Positions 1 to 10,629 of a stretch of 64,000 bases of DNA are shown here, in pieces. The notes beneath the pieces were generated by a model. It searched no databases and was not told where the DNA came from. It was given only the letters and a program-made list of their open reading frames with translations. The stretch's first letter is position 1. Each line of letters begins with the position of its first letter. This DNA comes from Valencia hispanica (taxonomy: Eukaryota > Chordata > Actinopteri > Cyprinodontiformes > Valenciidae), in assembly GCA_963556495.2 (NCBI GenBank), contig OY747713.1, positions 39,818,961 to 39,882,960 of the forward strand, written 5' to 3'. Made by a program: the position numbers and the translations under genes.

Positions 1-813
1 TGTCTCACAGAAACCTGGTTGCAGCAGGAGGATTATGTCAGTATAAATGAGTCAACTCCTTCCAGTCATTTAAATTTTCACATTCCTAGAAATACTGGGC
101 GAGGAGGAGGAGTTGCAGCCATTTTCCATTCTGATTTACTAATTAGTCCCAGACCAATTGATAGCTACAGTTCTTTTGAGCATCTAACCCTTAATTTTCC
201 TCATCCAAGTTGCAAAACATTAAGACCATTTTTGTTTGTGGTTTTGTATCGTCCACCAGGCCCTTACTCTCAATTCTTGGATCAGATCTCACATTTTTTA
301 TCTGATATAGTATTAAATACTGATAGGGTTATTATAGTGGGGGACTTCAATATTCATGTGGATACTGAAAGTGATAGCCTAAATGCAGCCTTTAATGCTA
401 TTTTAGACTCAATTGGCTTTACTCAAAAAGTACAGGGATCGACCCACTCAGGTAAACACACTTTGGACCTTGTACTGACATACGGTATTGAGTGTGAGGA
501 AATAACAGTCCACCCACATAACCCGGTCCTGTCTGACCACTTCTTGATAACTTTTGAATTTACTTTAACTGACCATCTTAAATCTGAAAGAAAATTTCAT
601 TATAGTAGAACTTTATCAAACAATGCTGTAACAATTTTTAAAGAATCTGTACCATTCTTACTTTCCTCAGTGTCTCAGAGTAACACAGTGGATGGCAGCA
701 ATTCTATCTCTAACCCTTCAGAAATTGATGGTCTGGTTCACAGCGTTACGTCCTCATTGCGTTTGGCATTAGATAGTGTAGCCCCCTTAAAAAAGAAAGT
801 GGCTGGAGGCTGA
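1..813 (+). pseudogene. LINE-A apurinic-type endonuclease domain (partial)
   Basis: This frame encodes the C-terminal two thirds of the endonuclease that nicks target DNA during LINE retrotransposition. Visible motifs in order are LTETWL at the window edge, GRGGGVAAIF, VVLYRPPG, the catalytic-type block IIVGDFNIHVD, HTLDLVLTYG and LSDHFLITFEF. These match the exonuclease-endonuclease-phosphatase fold of L2/CR1 elements. The frame stops at 811-813 just before the linker to the reverse transcriptase. The linker resumes in another frame at about 834, consistent with a one-base deletion. The N-terminus and any ORF1 lie left of the window. Confidence 0.88.
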
Positions 814-833
814 CTCCTTGGTTCAACGCAGAG

Positions 834-2567
834 TTGCGTACTTTAAAGCAGAATACTAGGAAGTTGGAGAGAAAATGGCGCTCTACACATCTAGAGGATT
901 CCTATTTAACCTGGAATAACAGTCTACTGCTGTATAAAAAGACCCTTCGACAAGCTAGAACAGCATATTTTTCATCATTAATAGAGGCGAATAAAAACAA
1001 TCCTAGGTTTCTTTTTAGTACAGTTGCCAAACTTACACAGAGTCATAGCTCTGTTGAGCAAACTATTCCCCCAGCTCTTAGCAGTGATGATTTTATGAGA
1101 TTCTTCATAAATAAAATAAATTTTATTAAAAATAAAATCATTGGCACCCTCCCAAACATGATTACTCCTTCCTCAGTAAATGAGTCAGTATCGGAAAGAA
1201 CTGTAGAACCTCAGTATTGCTTAGGCTGTTTTGATTCAGTCGAGCTTTCAGAATTATCAAAAATATTAGCCTCATCTAAACCTTCAACTTGTATTTTGGA
1301 CCCAATCTCAACCAAATTATTTAAAGAAGTGTTCCATTTGGTTCCTGGCCCCATTTTGGATATGATGAATCTATCCTTAGTAAACGGATACGTACCACAG
1401 GAATTTAAAATAGCTGTAATTAAACCTTTACTCAAGAAACCTTCCCTTGATCAAGATGACTTAGTGAATTACAGACCTATATCTAACCTTCCTTTCTTAT
1501 CCAAAGTCCTTGAGAAAATAGTTGCTAATCAAGTCTGTGAACATCTAAACAGTAACGAGCTGTTTGAAGAGTTTCAGTCAGGTTTTAGCACTGAAACAGC
1601 ACTGGTGAAGGTTACTAATGATATTCTCATGGCCTCAGATAATGGACCGGTGTCTGTTCTGGTTTTGTTAGATCTCAGTGCTGCTTTTGACACAGTCTAT
1701 CATAATATTCTCTTAGAAAGGCTTGAACATGTTGCAGGGATCAAAGGAACAGCACTAGGCTGGTTTAAATCATATTTGTCTGATAGATTCCAGTTTGTTC
1801 ATCTAAATGATAAATCATCTTCACTCTCAAGGGTTACTTGTGGAGTTCCACAGGGTTCTGTCCTTGGACCAATTCTTTTCACCATATATATGCTTCCAAT
1901 TGGTAGAATCATTAGACAGCATGGGATAAATTTCCACAGCTATGCCGATGATACACAACAATATTTATCCATAAATCCTGATGAACCCAGTCAGTTGGGT
2001 AGATTACAGGCATGTCTGGAAGACATAAAAGCATGGATGACCCTAAACTTTTTGCTTTTAAATTCTGACAAGACAGAAGTTGCTGTCTTTGGACCAGAAG
2101 TTCTTAAACAGAAACTGATTAGTCAATCACTTCATCTGGATGGCATTAAATTGGCCCCCAGTAATAACGTAAAGAACCTCGGCGTTATTTTTGACCAAGA
2201 CTTGACATTTAAATCCCATATTAAACAGGTTTCTAGGATTTCTTTCTTTCACCTCCGGAATATTGCTAAAATTAGAAACATCCTGTCCAGGAGTGATGCT
2301 GAGAAACTAGTCCATGCATTTGTTACCTCAAGGCTGGACTACTGTAATTCTTTACTATCAGGAAGTCCACAAAATGCCATTAAAAGCCTTCAGTTGATCC
2401 AAAATGCGGCAGCAAGAGTTCTGATGAATATTAAAAAGAGAGATCACATTTCTCCTGTTTTAGCTTCCCTTCATTGGCTCCCTGTTAAATCCAGAATAGA
2501 ATTTAAGATCCTTCTTCTTACATACAAAGCCCTTAATAATCAGCTCCATCATCCATCAGAGATCTAA
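834..2567 (+). pseudogene. LINE-A reverse transcriptase, 577 codons
   Basis: This is the reverse transcriptase part of LINE ORF2, which copies LINE RNA into the nicked target. About 577 codons stay open. Motifs in order are NYRPISNLPFLSKVLEKI (about residue 212), QSGFSTETALVKV, LDLSAAFDTV, GVPQGSVLGP (about 338) and the catalytic SYADDTQQY (about 369). LNSDKTEVAVFGP and KNLGVIFDQDL follow, then the AARVL and LHWLPVKSRIEFK blocks. The YADD box is intact. The usual C-terminal block (PYVPKRALRS-like, ending with an LKTFLFDKAY-like segment) continues in another frame from about 2560 to 2780, so the end is frameshifted. Upstream frame loss and this break make it a pseudogene despite the long open frame. 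Confidence 0.9.
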
Positions 2568-3486
2568 TTGTTCCATATGTTCCTAAAAGAGCACTTCGCT
2601 CTCAGACTGCAGGTTTACTTGTAGTTCCTAGGATCTCTAAAAGTAGAATGGGAGGCAGATCTTTTAGTTATCAGGCTCCTCTCCTGTGGAACCAGCTCCC
2701 AGCTTTAGTCCGTGAGGCAGACACTGTTTACTTTTAAGGCCAGGCTTAAAACTTTCCTTTTTGATAAAGCTTATAGTTAGAGTGACTTAGGTCATCCTGA
2801 GCTATCTCTGTAGTTATGCTGCTATAGGCTTAGACTGCTGGAGGACAGACTTACCAATTTTCTTCACTCTGCTACTTCCTTTTCTACTACTATTCTCCAG
2901 TTGTATTACAGTACATTCTGTTATTTTGACTGTTAACTTTGTTTTCTCTCAGTGTTTTTCTCCCCATCGAAGATATACCTGGTCTGGTATCCTGCTTGGC
3001 TGCAATGCCCTGTTGGACGTGGGGCATCGACTGGGATGATCCTCTCAGTAACTGAACATCCACTGTGTCCTGTTATCAACTTTTTACTTTCTGTAAAATA
3101 GAAAGTTCTCTTATATCGGATCTTCTGTTCCTTCTGTGTTCTGCTCTGTCTTCTCAAACCCCCAGACGGTCGTGGCAGATGGCCGCTCCTACTGAGCCTG
3201 GTTCTGTTGGAGGTTTCTTCCTGTTAAAGGGGAGTTTTTCCTCTCCACTGTCGCTACATGCTTGCTCAGTATGAGGGATTGCTGAAGGATTGCTGTGGTT
3301 GGAAATCTGCCCAACCTCACGCCAATGACTGACGCAATCTGCTGGGATTCCTTAAATAGGAAACTTTTTAACTGATTGGAATGTTTGTATAATTGTATTG
3401 AAATGACTTCTTGTTAAGTGCCTTGAGATGACATCTGTTGTGAATTGGCGCTATATAAATAAACTGAATTGAAATTGAATTGAATT

Positions 3487-5329
3487 AGTTCTTATGCTGT
3501 GGACAATAAATGTAGGCATCACTCCACGTAATCCCAGACAACTTCTCTTCAAGCTAAGGGGAATTTATTAAGAAAATAGATCAACCTTACAGCCAAAACA
3601 TTTCGTCAATAATTCCAATTTTCTTTATGCACCTAACTACTACAGATCTTAGAAAACAATATGTGAAAATTAAACACAATTAACATGAAATGGATCAAGA
3701 AGAAACAGACAGCTCAGGCTTTGTTCAAGGAGGGAGGTGGCCCTCACTCCAGGGGACTCAAGTCACAGATAGCCTAGGAGACAAAGAGTCATAAAACTAG
3801 TTCTGTGCCAAGATGGAGAACTGCACATGGAGTGTAAGGAGACAAAGGAACAATGAGGTTAACCTTTCAGCTAACACCAGCTAACGCAGGCCGGACCGAG
3901 TCCGACTCAGCCGACCGGGTGATCAGAGAGCGGAAGAGAGAAAAAAAGAGAGAGAGAGAGAAAGAAAGAAAGAAAGAAAGATAGAAAGAAAGGAAGTGGG
4001 ATCGGGATAAAACAGTTTCAAACACAGCAAATACAGCTCAAACTAATGCGTGCTGCGACGCTAAATGAGCCAACAGGTTCAGTGTTTTTAAAGAAACACT
4101 TTAAACCAATAATGAACAAGATCTAACTTGTAAAAAACTTGATATCCTCTATTTATCTCTGCTCAGACACATGATTAGCATAGTTGAACCGGTTCAGTCC
4201 TACTTTGCGTTGAGGGAGGTCCGGTCTATGAGGAAGAGAGCAAAATGTGTCCTTAGTTGAGCAAGAAAAGGAAGAGTTATAAAAACCTGCACAGGATTTA
4301 GGACTGTGTCCCAACTGCAGACTGGATGCCCTGCAGGTCGACGTCTAACGAACTGTCTTGGAACAGTCCTTATATCGCTCAAACTGGCTACACAAACAGG
4401 ATGAGCACTTCGAAGCGTTGAAATGAGAGTTCTTCTCGGTCCAGCGGGTCAGAACAAAAGAGAATCTTCACCGGTGAGATGTCCTCTGTTTAGTCGGAGT
4501 TTCTGCTGAGAACGGTTTGAAAATGGCCGCCACTGCCACTCGTATAGGCCTTTGGCCATGATGTCATCGTTGATGTCACCATTGGTGGTCACGGACCAAT
4601 AGGAGTGTGTTGGGGTCACCGCTAGGATTGCTGGGAAATGTGGTCTGCTCAGTCCATCTATGAAAAATTGCTTTCAGTCGTCCAGCGGTCTGTTCAGTTC
4701 ATTTGACGAAAATGGAATCCCAACACGGGGTACACCTGGAACCCGGTCTCCAGTCCCTCGCAGTCTTTAAAAAAATGTTACATCCTAAAGCACAGAAATA
4801 GGAAAAACAAAACAAAAGTTCAGGTGAAATAAATGTTGTCTCTAATCTAATTTGAACAGATTTCACAGGAAATACTAAAAGCAAAATATTGAATGCTTTT
4901 GACAAAAAATCAAGTTGAGAAGTAGCAATTCAAAGAGAAAGGGTGGAAATTGGGTGTACTAAAACCTGTACTAAAGATTACACAATAGACTGCATTCAAT
5001 TTTTTACAAAGAAATCTTTACTGATACTGAATGGTTAAGTAGTTTGTTACAAAATGGTCTGTTTTATGATAGAAAATGGAATTAGGAAGGGATAAAATGG
5101 GATGAGGCAAGTATGAAATGGGGCTGCAATTTGGCCAAGGGATAAATGGACCAGGCCAAACCTCTAAAGTGAGTTGAACCTTAAACTTCGTGTACCATCT
5201 CATATACAGATATACCCATCAGCCTGATTGAGAAATTGTCTCTTATTTAGTTTGTTGTCAGTTAAGTTGTGGTAAAATCTTTGACAATATTCCAACAGAA
5301 ATATATTTCTTTTGTATACCTGTGTCCAT
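3487..5329. other. Non-coding stretch, no gene recognised
   Basis: I see no convincing gene here. A polypurine microsatellite lies at 3925-3996. The sequence near 4480-4700 is GC-richer and contains runs that could be a decayed mobile element, but I found neither terminal repeats nor a target duplication. Confidence 0.5.
3925..3996. repeat. GA/GAAA polypurine microsatellite
   Basis: An impure (GA)n tract passes directly into (GAAA)n with a few T and G interruptions, so one strand is purely purine over about 70 bases. Confidence 0.9.
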
Positions 5330-5357
5330 TGTGTGTGTGTGTGTGTGTGTGTGTGTG
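5330..5357. repeat. (GT)n microsatellite
   Basis: About 14 uninterrupted GT dinucleotides are present. A shorter (TC)n tract lies near 5591-5608. Confidence 0.95.
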
Positions 5358-5941
5358 CACTCGTGCAGGAGGATGCATTCATTTCAGTCAGAAGCATTCT
5401 GCATATCCCTTTACACAGCAATCCCAGCCAGAGCTCTGTGTGGTGAACGTGACACATTAATTATACACGGGCAGTAATGCACACTTTCCCTGAGTGTGTT
5501 GCCCAGCCAAACCATCGAAGATAAAAAATATTCCAGGCTCCGTTCTTTGCAACATCAATTAATTACCGTGTCATTCTCATAAATTGTCAATCTCTCTCTC
5601 TCTCTCTAAAGTCTTCCTTCACTGTGAGGCACATGAGGTGTACTCTTAGAAAAAATCTCAAAATGTGTAACTTCAGCCAGGAATATACTTGATGGCGGTG
5701 ATTTTTATCCAACTGCTGAAATCCCCTTCCGCTTCTTACTGAACAAAGGAAAGATCTGTTTGACTTGAAGCTAATCTGATCACTTTTATATCTTTTATCA
5801 ACTCGTCTTTCATTTCTTCCCTCATTTTCTTTTAAAGATCAAACATTCTTGTTTGCTCTCCTTCCTGTCCCCAGCTTTCTAGGGACTCAACTCTCCTTTT
5901 GTGTCTGCTATTCCAGCTTTTAATTTGGCATCATATTAACT
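5358..5941. other. Non-coding stretch
   Basis: Apart from the short TC tract near 5591-5608, I recognise nothing in this AT-rich interval. Confidence 0.5.
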
Positions 5942-5990
5942 CGGAGTGTTTTCACTAGAACCAGGAAAGTAGAGCACATCACCCCAGTTC

Positions 5991-6236
5991 TAAAGTCCTT
6001 ACACTGGCTCCCTGTAGCTCAGAGAATAGACTTCTAAATACTTTTACTAGTTTATAAATCATTGAATGGCTTGGCACCAAAGTATGTTGAAGATCTACTG
6101 TAACTATACCAACTAAAGTCCTTACACTGGCTCCCTGTAGCTCAGAGAATAGACTTCTAAATACTTTTACTAGTTTATAAATCATTGAATGGCTTGGCAC
6201 CAAAGTATGTTGAAGATCTACTGTAACTATACCAAC
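5991..6236 (+). repeat. Perfect 2 x 123-bp tandem duplication
   Basis: The unit 5991-6113 is repeated without a visible mismatch at 6114-6236. It lies inside the LINE-B C-terminal block. The other LINE-B copies carry the segment once, so the duplication arose in this copy. Confidence 0.95.
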
Positions 6237-6268
6237 CCCCCCCCCCCCCCATCTCCCCCCCCCCCCCC
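6236..6268. repeat. Two poly-C tracts
   Basis: Runs of about 15 C (6236-6250) and 14 C (6255-6268) are separated by ATCT. They sit directly at the end of the 123-bp duplication. Confidence 0.9.
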
Positions 6269-7086
6269 AGACCACTCAGGTCCTCTAATTTCAGTCTACT
6301 CAACATCCCTAGAATCAGAACCAAACAAGGAGAAGCAGCTTTCGGTTTCTATGCTCCTCTAATCTGGAACAAACTTCCAGACGACTGCAAAGCTGCTGAA
6401 ACACTGAGTTCTTTTAAATCAAAACTAAAAACTCATCTGTTTAGAGCTGCCTTTGAGTAATGCTTTCATGCGTTATATGTTTTGTGTTTGCTTCTTGCTT
6501 TATTCCTGTTTTTACTTTATATGCTTTGTCTGGGTTTTACTGCTATTTTTATTTTACCCCTTCATCATGTAAAGCACCTTGAAAACCCTTGTTGTTGAAA
6601 GTGTTCTATACAAATAAAATTGCCTGGTTACTTTGCCTTCATACAAGAGAATAACTAAGGCATTACGTTTTTCTTGAGTTTGCTTTGGGAACAACTCTGA
6701 CTGAAATAATAACACTTGAAAATGCAGATATATGCGGGCTTGCAGCTGTGTTCCTCCAGATTTGGTTAGATTGATCTCCAGCTGGGATGCGGGCACAAAG
6801 TTGATTATGGCTCTACTAAACAAAGCTAATTGTTTCTACATTCATTTCGCATTGAGACAAGTTGATCGTCTGATTCACTTAGAAATAATACCTCAGTCTG
6901 ATGAAAGATGTAAGACTGCAAAACGTTTAGGCAGGTGTGAAAAAATGCTCTAATCAAAGAATACTTTCAAAAATGGAAGTGTTAATTATTTAATTTCATC
7001 AAGCAACAAAATGCACTAAATGAACAAAAGAGAAATCCGCATCAAACCAATATTTAGTGTGACCACCCTTTGCCTTCAAAACAGAT

Positions 7087-8124
7087 TCATTTGTCACTTG
7101 AACACAGTTTTTGAAGGAACTCGGCTGGTAGGTTGTTCCAAACATCTAGGAGAACTAACCACAGATCTTCTGTAGATGTAGGCTTCCTTACATCCTGCTG
7201 TCTCTTCATGTAATCCCAGACACACTCCATGATGTTGAAATCAGGGCTCTCTGGAGGCCATACCATCACTTCCAGGACTTCTTGTTCTTATTTACCCTGA
7301 AGATAGTTCTTATGACTTTGTCTGTATGTTTGGGGTTGTTGTCCTGCTGCAGAATTAATTTGGAGCAATCACACGCCTCCCTGATGGTATCGCATGATGG
7401 ATAAGTATCCGCCTCTATTTCTCAGCAATGAGAACACCATTAATCCTGACCAAATCTCCAACTCCATTTGCAGAAATACAGCCCTAAACGTTTGAGGATC
7501 CTCCACCATGCTTCACTGTTGCCTGCAGACACTTATTATTGTACCGCTGTCCAGCTCTTCAACAAACAAACTGCCTTTTGCTACAGCCACATTTTTCAAA
7601 TTATGACTCATTACCTTCCCATTTTGAAGAGTAATAAGGTTTATGCTCCTCTGTGGGAGCCCTCTGCGTCGGGGGCGGTGTTCGGCTGCGGTGGCCTGGG
7701 TGCTCACCGTGTAGTGCTCAGGTGGAGCACCCGCCTCCTCTGGGCACCCTGTGTCGGTGCCCGGGCTACTGCAGTGGACCTGCTGCTGTCGAGGCAGACG
7801 GTTCTCCTGATGGCGTTTTCCTTACGTGCCTGACTCATCTGAGCTCAGGCCAGTGTCTACCAATGATCTTACGCGTTTTGGGAAGATGTCTGTGTGTGTA
7901 TGTGTGTTTGTGTGTGGATGTGTGTGTTTGGGAAATGTGTTTGGGAAGGGGGAATAACTGTCTTTTCGTTTTTATAATTGTGGGGAAGGGAAGGAATGTG
8001 GGTTTTGTGGGGTCATTTTAATCTGTAAAGCACTTTGAGCTGCATTTTTTTGTATGAAAGGTGCTTTGTAAATAAGGTTTGATTGATTGATTGATTGATT
8101 GATTGATGGATTGATTGATTGATG

Positions 8125-8168
<44 letters not shown>

Positions 8169-8374
8169 ATGTGTCTTTCATCTGCTGCACTAAGTTTCCT
8201 TGGCCGACCACTGCGTCTACGATCCTCAATGTTGCCCGTTTCTTAGTGCTTCTTCAGAAGAGCTTGAACAGCACATCTTGAAACCCCAGTCTGGTTTGAA
8301 ATCTTTGTCTGGGAGAGACCTTGCTGATGCAGTATAACTACATTTTGTCTTGTTGCTGAGCTCAATCTTGCCAT
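7087..8374 (-). pseudogene. Broken Tc1-like transposase
   Basis: The transposase reads on the minus strand from an ATG at 8374-8372 (MARLSSATRQNVVILHQQG, then a helix-turn-helix-like QTKISNQTGVSRCAVQALLKK). It continues through a basic GRPRKLSAADERH linker to the catalytic C-terminus at 7269-7087. There WPPESPDFNIMECVWDYMKR carries the third acidic residue in the context expected for the DD34E family. In-frame stops occur after LLKKH, and a LINE tail of about 0.52 kb splits the gene. Middle regions with the first two catalytic aspartates are too decayed to read confidently. It cannot make a functional enzyme. Confidence 0.8.
7646..8168 (+). mobile_element. LINE-C 3' UTR insertion with (GATT)n tail
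   Basis: This matches the 3' UTR of LINE C at about 49100-49524, including CTGTGGGAGCCCTCTGC, GGGGTCATTTTAATCTGTAA and the AAAGCACTTTG region. It ends in a (TTGA)n tail from about 8071 with a few GGAT variants. Only the 3' UTR was inserted, the usual outcome of 5' truncation. The target duplication TTATG flanks it. Confidence 0.88.
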
Positions 8375-8779
8375 GACATAAAAGTATCTTCTATATTGGT
8401 AGCAGGGTTTGGCTGTTCCTCACCCAGTTTTAAGCCTCCTGTACAGCTGTTTCGGTTTTAGTTATTGACTGTGTTTCAACCTATGTGTGACATTGATGAG
8501 TATTGGCACCTGTCTGGTTTAATTGGTCGATCATACACCTGACTGTAATCCTACAAAATCCCTGACTTTGTGCAAGTGTACCTATAAAAATTGATGCTGG
8601 TTTGAAAGCAAAAGGTAGTACCTCCAAATATTGATTTGATTTAGATGTTTCTTTTGTTTGCTCACTTTGCATTTTATAAAATTAATCAAAATAAACAATC
8701 ACTGTTTAAATGTCTGAAAGCATTCTATGTTTCCAGCATTTTTTTTTACACCTGCCTAAAACCTTTGCACAGTACTGTA

Positions 8780-9125
8780 TCTGGAAGATACTTTAGGTAT
8801 GTCCAACTGCTCCAAAGCTCTCTCGCTTGGGTTCATGATCCAATGTTGGGCTGCAGGCCTGTTTTAGAGGCCTCTGTGAGAGCAAATAAATGCCCACACA
8901 CTTAAAGAAATCATGGAGTATTGTCTATCCATTATCCTTACAGTAGGTGGCAATAACGTGGCAATGTTGACAATCATCGTTTCACACCATAGAAAAATAC
9001 TCCATTAGTATACTTTCATATGCTAACTGAGCATGGTGAAACATAAGTATTGTACGACGTAGAGTATATCAAAGTCTACTTTCCTGAGAAACAAACGGAT
9101 AATGACTGGATTTGCAAGCGCTTAG
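8780..9125. other. Non-coding stretch
   Basis: I recognise no gene or repeat in these 346 bases between two transposons. Confidence 0.5.
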
Positions 9126-10629
9126 CAGGGTATCCACAGGTTATTGAAAAGTTTTAAAAGTTGATAAATAGATTTAAAGAAAATTAAGACCCTTAAAAAG
9201 TATTCAAAAGACCTAAATCGATTTTGTAACGTCTTAAATTTTGTTAGCATTTATATGTTATTAAAATAGGTTTGTCAATCAAAAACAAGCACACATAAAT
9301 AAAATTTAATAAAAACTAATAAAAAAACTTTTCACTCTTTCATACCGGCTGTTTGCATGGACCACGTGTCTTTACATAGTATTGCTACAGACCGGCCACC
9401 GCCGATGTGACGTATCCTGCTAATGTATGAAGGGAAGCGAACCGACCCAGTACTGCCGAATAGGAAGAGTACATTTGTTAATTCTTTTCTAAAAGATAAC
9501 GATTTTAAACAGTGACTTGTGGCCCAGAAACCAGGAGGCATTCTGTGCGTTCCGTAAAAATATTAGTGTTGCCCCAATTTCCGGAATTGCGCCGCTCAAG
9601 GTGGCAGCATGTTGGAGTAGCTCTGTTACTTTGGTTCATATTTTTTTCTTTTTTTAAACTTTAATTCTTCCATTTTTGGTTGAAACATTGTTTTTCTGGA
9701 CAACTGTTCTCTCTGGTTTTAAATGCTGTGCAGCTGGAAGGATTATTGCTGATACTTTTTGTTTTTGGACATTTGTTATGATGCATAACCATGGCAACAA
9801 GGTGGTTTACAGCTGGCATCAGCTGATTGACATCACAAAAGCTCAAATAATACCTCAACTACAGCCACAAAACCCTGAAGTGGTTGAAAAGAAGACGCCA
9901 TAGATCCAGAGCATCCTCTACATCAGACTGTCATACAACTACAGAGCGTCTTCAGTCAGAGGCTTCTTCAGATCTGCAGAGCGCTACAAGAGATCATCCC
10001 TACCCACAGCCATCAGCATCTACAACAAATCTTTGAAGGAACTTGCATAATGAGTTACAACAACATTTAATTTCCCTTTGGGATTAATAAAGTAATTTTG
10101 AATTGAATTGAATTGAATGACATCTACGTAATCAAATCACATACAAATGGAGCTAGCCACAAAACCACCGCCCGGAACATCTGCACCAATCAATTGCCAC
10201 CAATTTATGTTCTAAAGCAGCTACTGTGACAGCGGGAGCAGCTTTGGTACCTGTGAGTACACCACTCCCCAACGCGTCCACCTCCACAGCAATGACTTCG
10301 GCCCCATCAACTGTCGCATCCGACCTCAGAGTGGCGCTAGCAAGCAAACACCAACATAGCGGGCTGAGGGGGTTTGGTATTTACGCACACCACTTGCTGA
10401 ACTGTCCAAATAACGAGGGCCTCTCGTTACTTGGGCAAATTTGATTAAACTTTGCACTTGGGTAAAGTTTTATTTGAAAAGTGAATTTCTTTCAGTTTGA
10501 ATCACAAAATACGACTGCTTAATAGTTTATTAGTGCATTGTGACAAAGTTTCAGTTTTTATTTTGGAAGGTCCTAAAAAACTCTTTAAAATGTATTACAA
10601 TTTATTTTGAGATCCTTGCATATACCCTG
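9126..10629. mobile_element. Probable hAT-related non-autonomous transposon
   Basis: The outer ends share CAGGGTAT as an inverted repeat (9126-9133 and 10622-10629). The left inner part contains the TTAAGACCCTTAAAAAGTAT and GTCTTAAATTT words of a very common fish hAT-associated repeat. Flanking octamers (GCGCTTAG and CTCAGGAA) do not form a convincing duplication, so class assignment is tentative. The interior holds a LINE 3' tail (about 9890-10119) and sequence I do not recognise. No transposase frame is present. Confidence 0.55.
9890..10119 (+). mobile_element. LINE 3' end (C-terminal codons and tail)
   Basis: The bases near 9925-10050 can be read as the extreme C-terminus of a LINE polyprotein: SYNYRASSVRGFFRSAERYK, then SSLPTAISIYNKSLKELA and a stop. 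This resembles the basic RSAERYK/FLPTAI tails of several fish LINEs. A short UTR (TTTGGGATTAATAAAGTA) and a (TTGAA)n tail at 10098-10119 follow. The 5' limit is not visible. It lies inside the transposon at 9126-10629 and so is probably a later insertion. Confidence 0.6.

Larger units (their letters stand above)
1..3486 (+). mobile_element. L2-group LINE, family A, 5' end beyond the window
   Basis: A non-LTR retrotransposon enters at the left edge inside its endonuclease domain and runs to an A/T-rich tail of short TGAATT-type repeats near 3455-3486. Order is endonuclease, linker, reverse transcriptase, C-terminal conserved block, then roughly 0.7 kb of 3' UTR. The reading frame breaks near 810-830 and again near 2550, so the copy is dead. 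The 3' UTR around 3165-3260 contains a segment I recognise as recurrent in teleost L2-related and SINE 3' regions. A second fragment of this family is at 55355-55915 on the minus strand. Assignment to the L2/CR1 group rests on the protein motifs and tail type, not on a search. Confidence 0.9.
5942..6629 (+). mobile_element. LINE-B 3' fragment with internal duplication
   Basis: This is the 3' end of the same LINE family as the minus-strand copy at 20366-25930. It starts at the conserved C-terminal block ([15 protein letters not shown]) and runs through the C-terminal block to the 3' tail (ACAAATAAAATTGCC). The [21 protein letters not shown] segment is present twice because of a 123-bp tandem duplication. 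A poly-C tract interrupts the sequence where the other copy has a short CCACCAA-like run. In-frame stops in both duplicate units show that it is non-coding now. Confidence 0.88.
6908..8779 (-). mobile_element. Tc1-like transposon interrupted by a LINE 3' end
   Basis: The ends are imperfect inverted repeats of about 35-45 bp sharing the core TTTAGGCAGGTGT (left about 6915-6950, right about 8735-8777). The right end finishes with CAGTACTG followed by TA, the target dinucleotide of Tc1/mariner elements. The minus strand between them carries a broken Tc1-type transposase. A family-C LINE tail at 7646-8168 is inserted inside the transposase with a 5-bp TTATG duplication (7641-7645 and 8167-8171). 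The LINE insertion is therefore younger than this transposon. Confidence 0.85.

Noticed and set aside
5979..6275. 98-codon minus-strand frame with an internal repeat
   Set aside because: It is the antisense of a duplicated LINE fragment plus poly-C. The repeat in the protein is the 123-bp duplication.
7468..8021. Two overlapping frames of about 120 codons
   Set aside because: They cross from decayed Tc1 sequence into the LINE-C 3' UTR and have no conserved motif.
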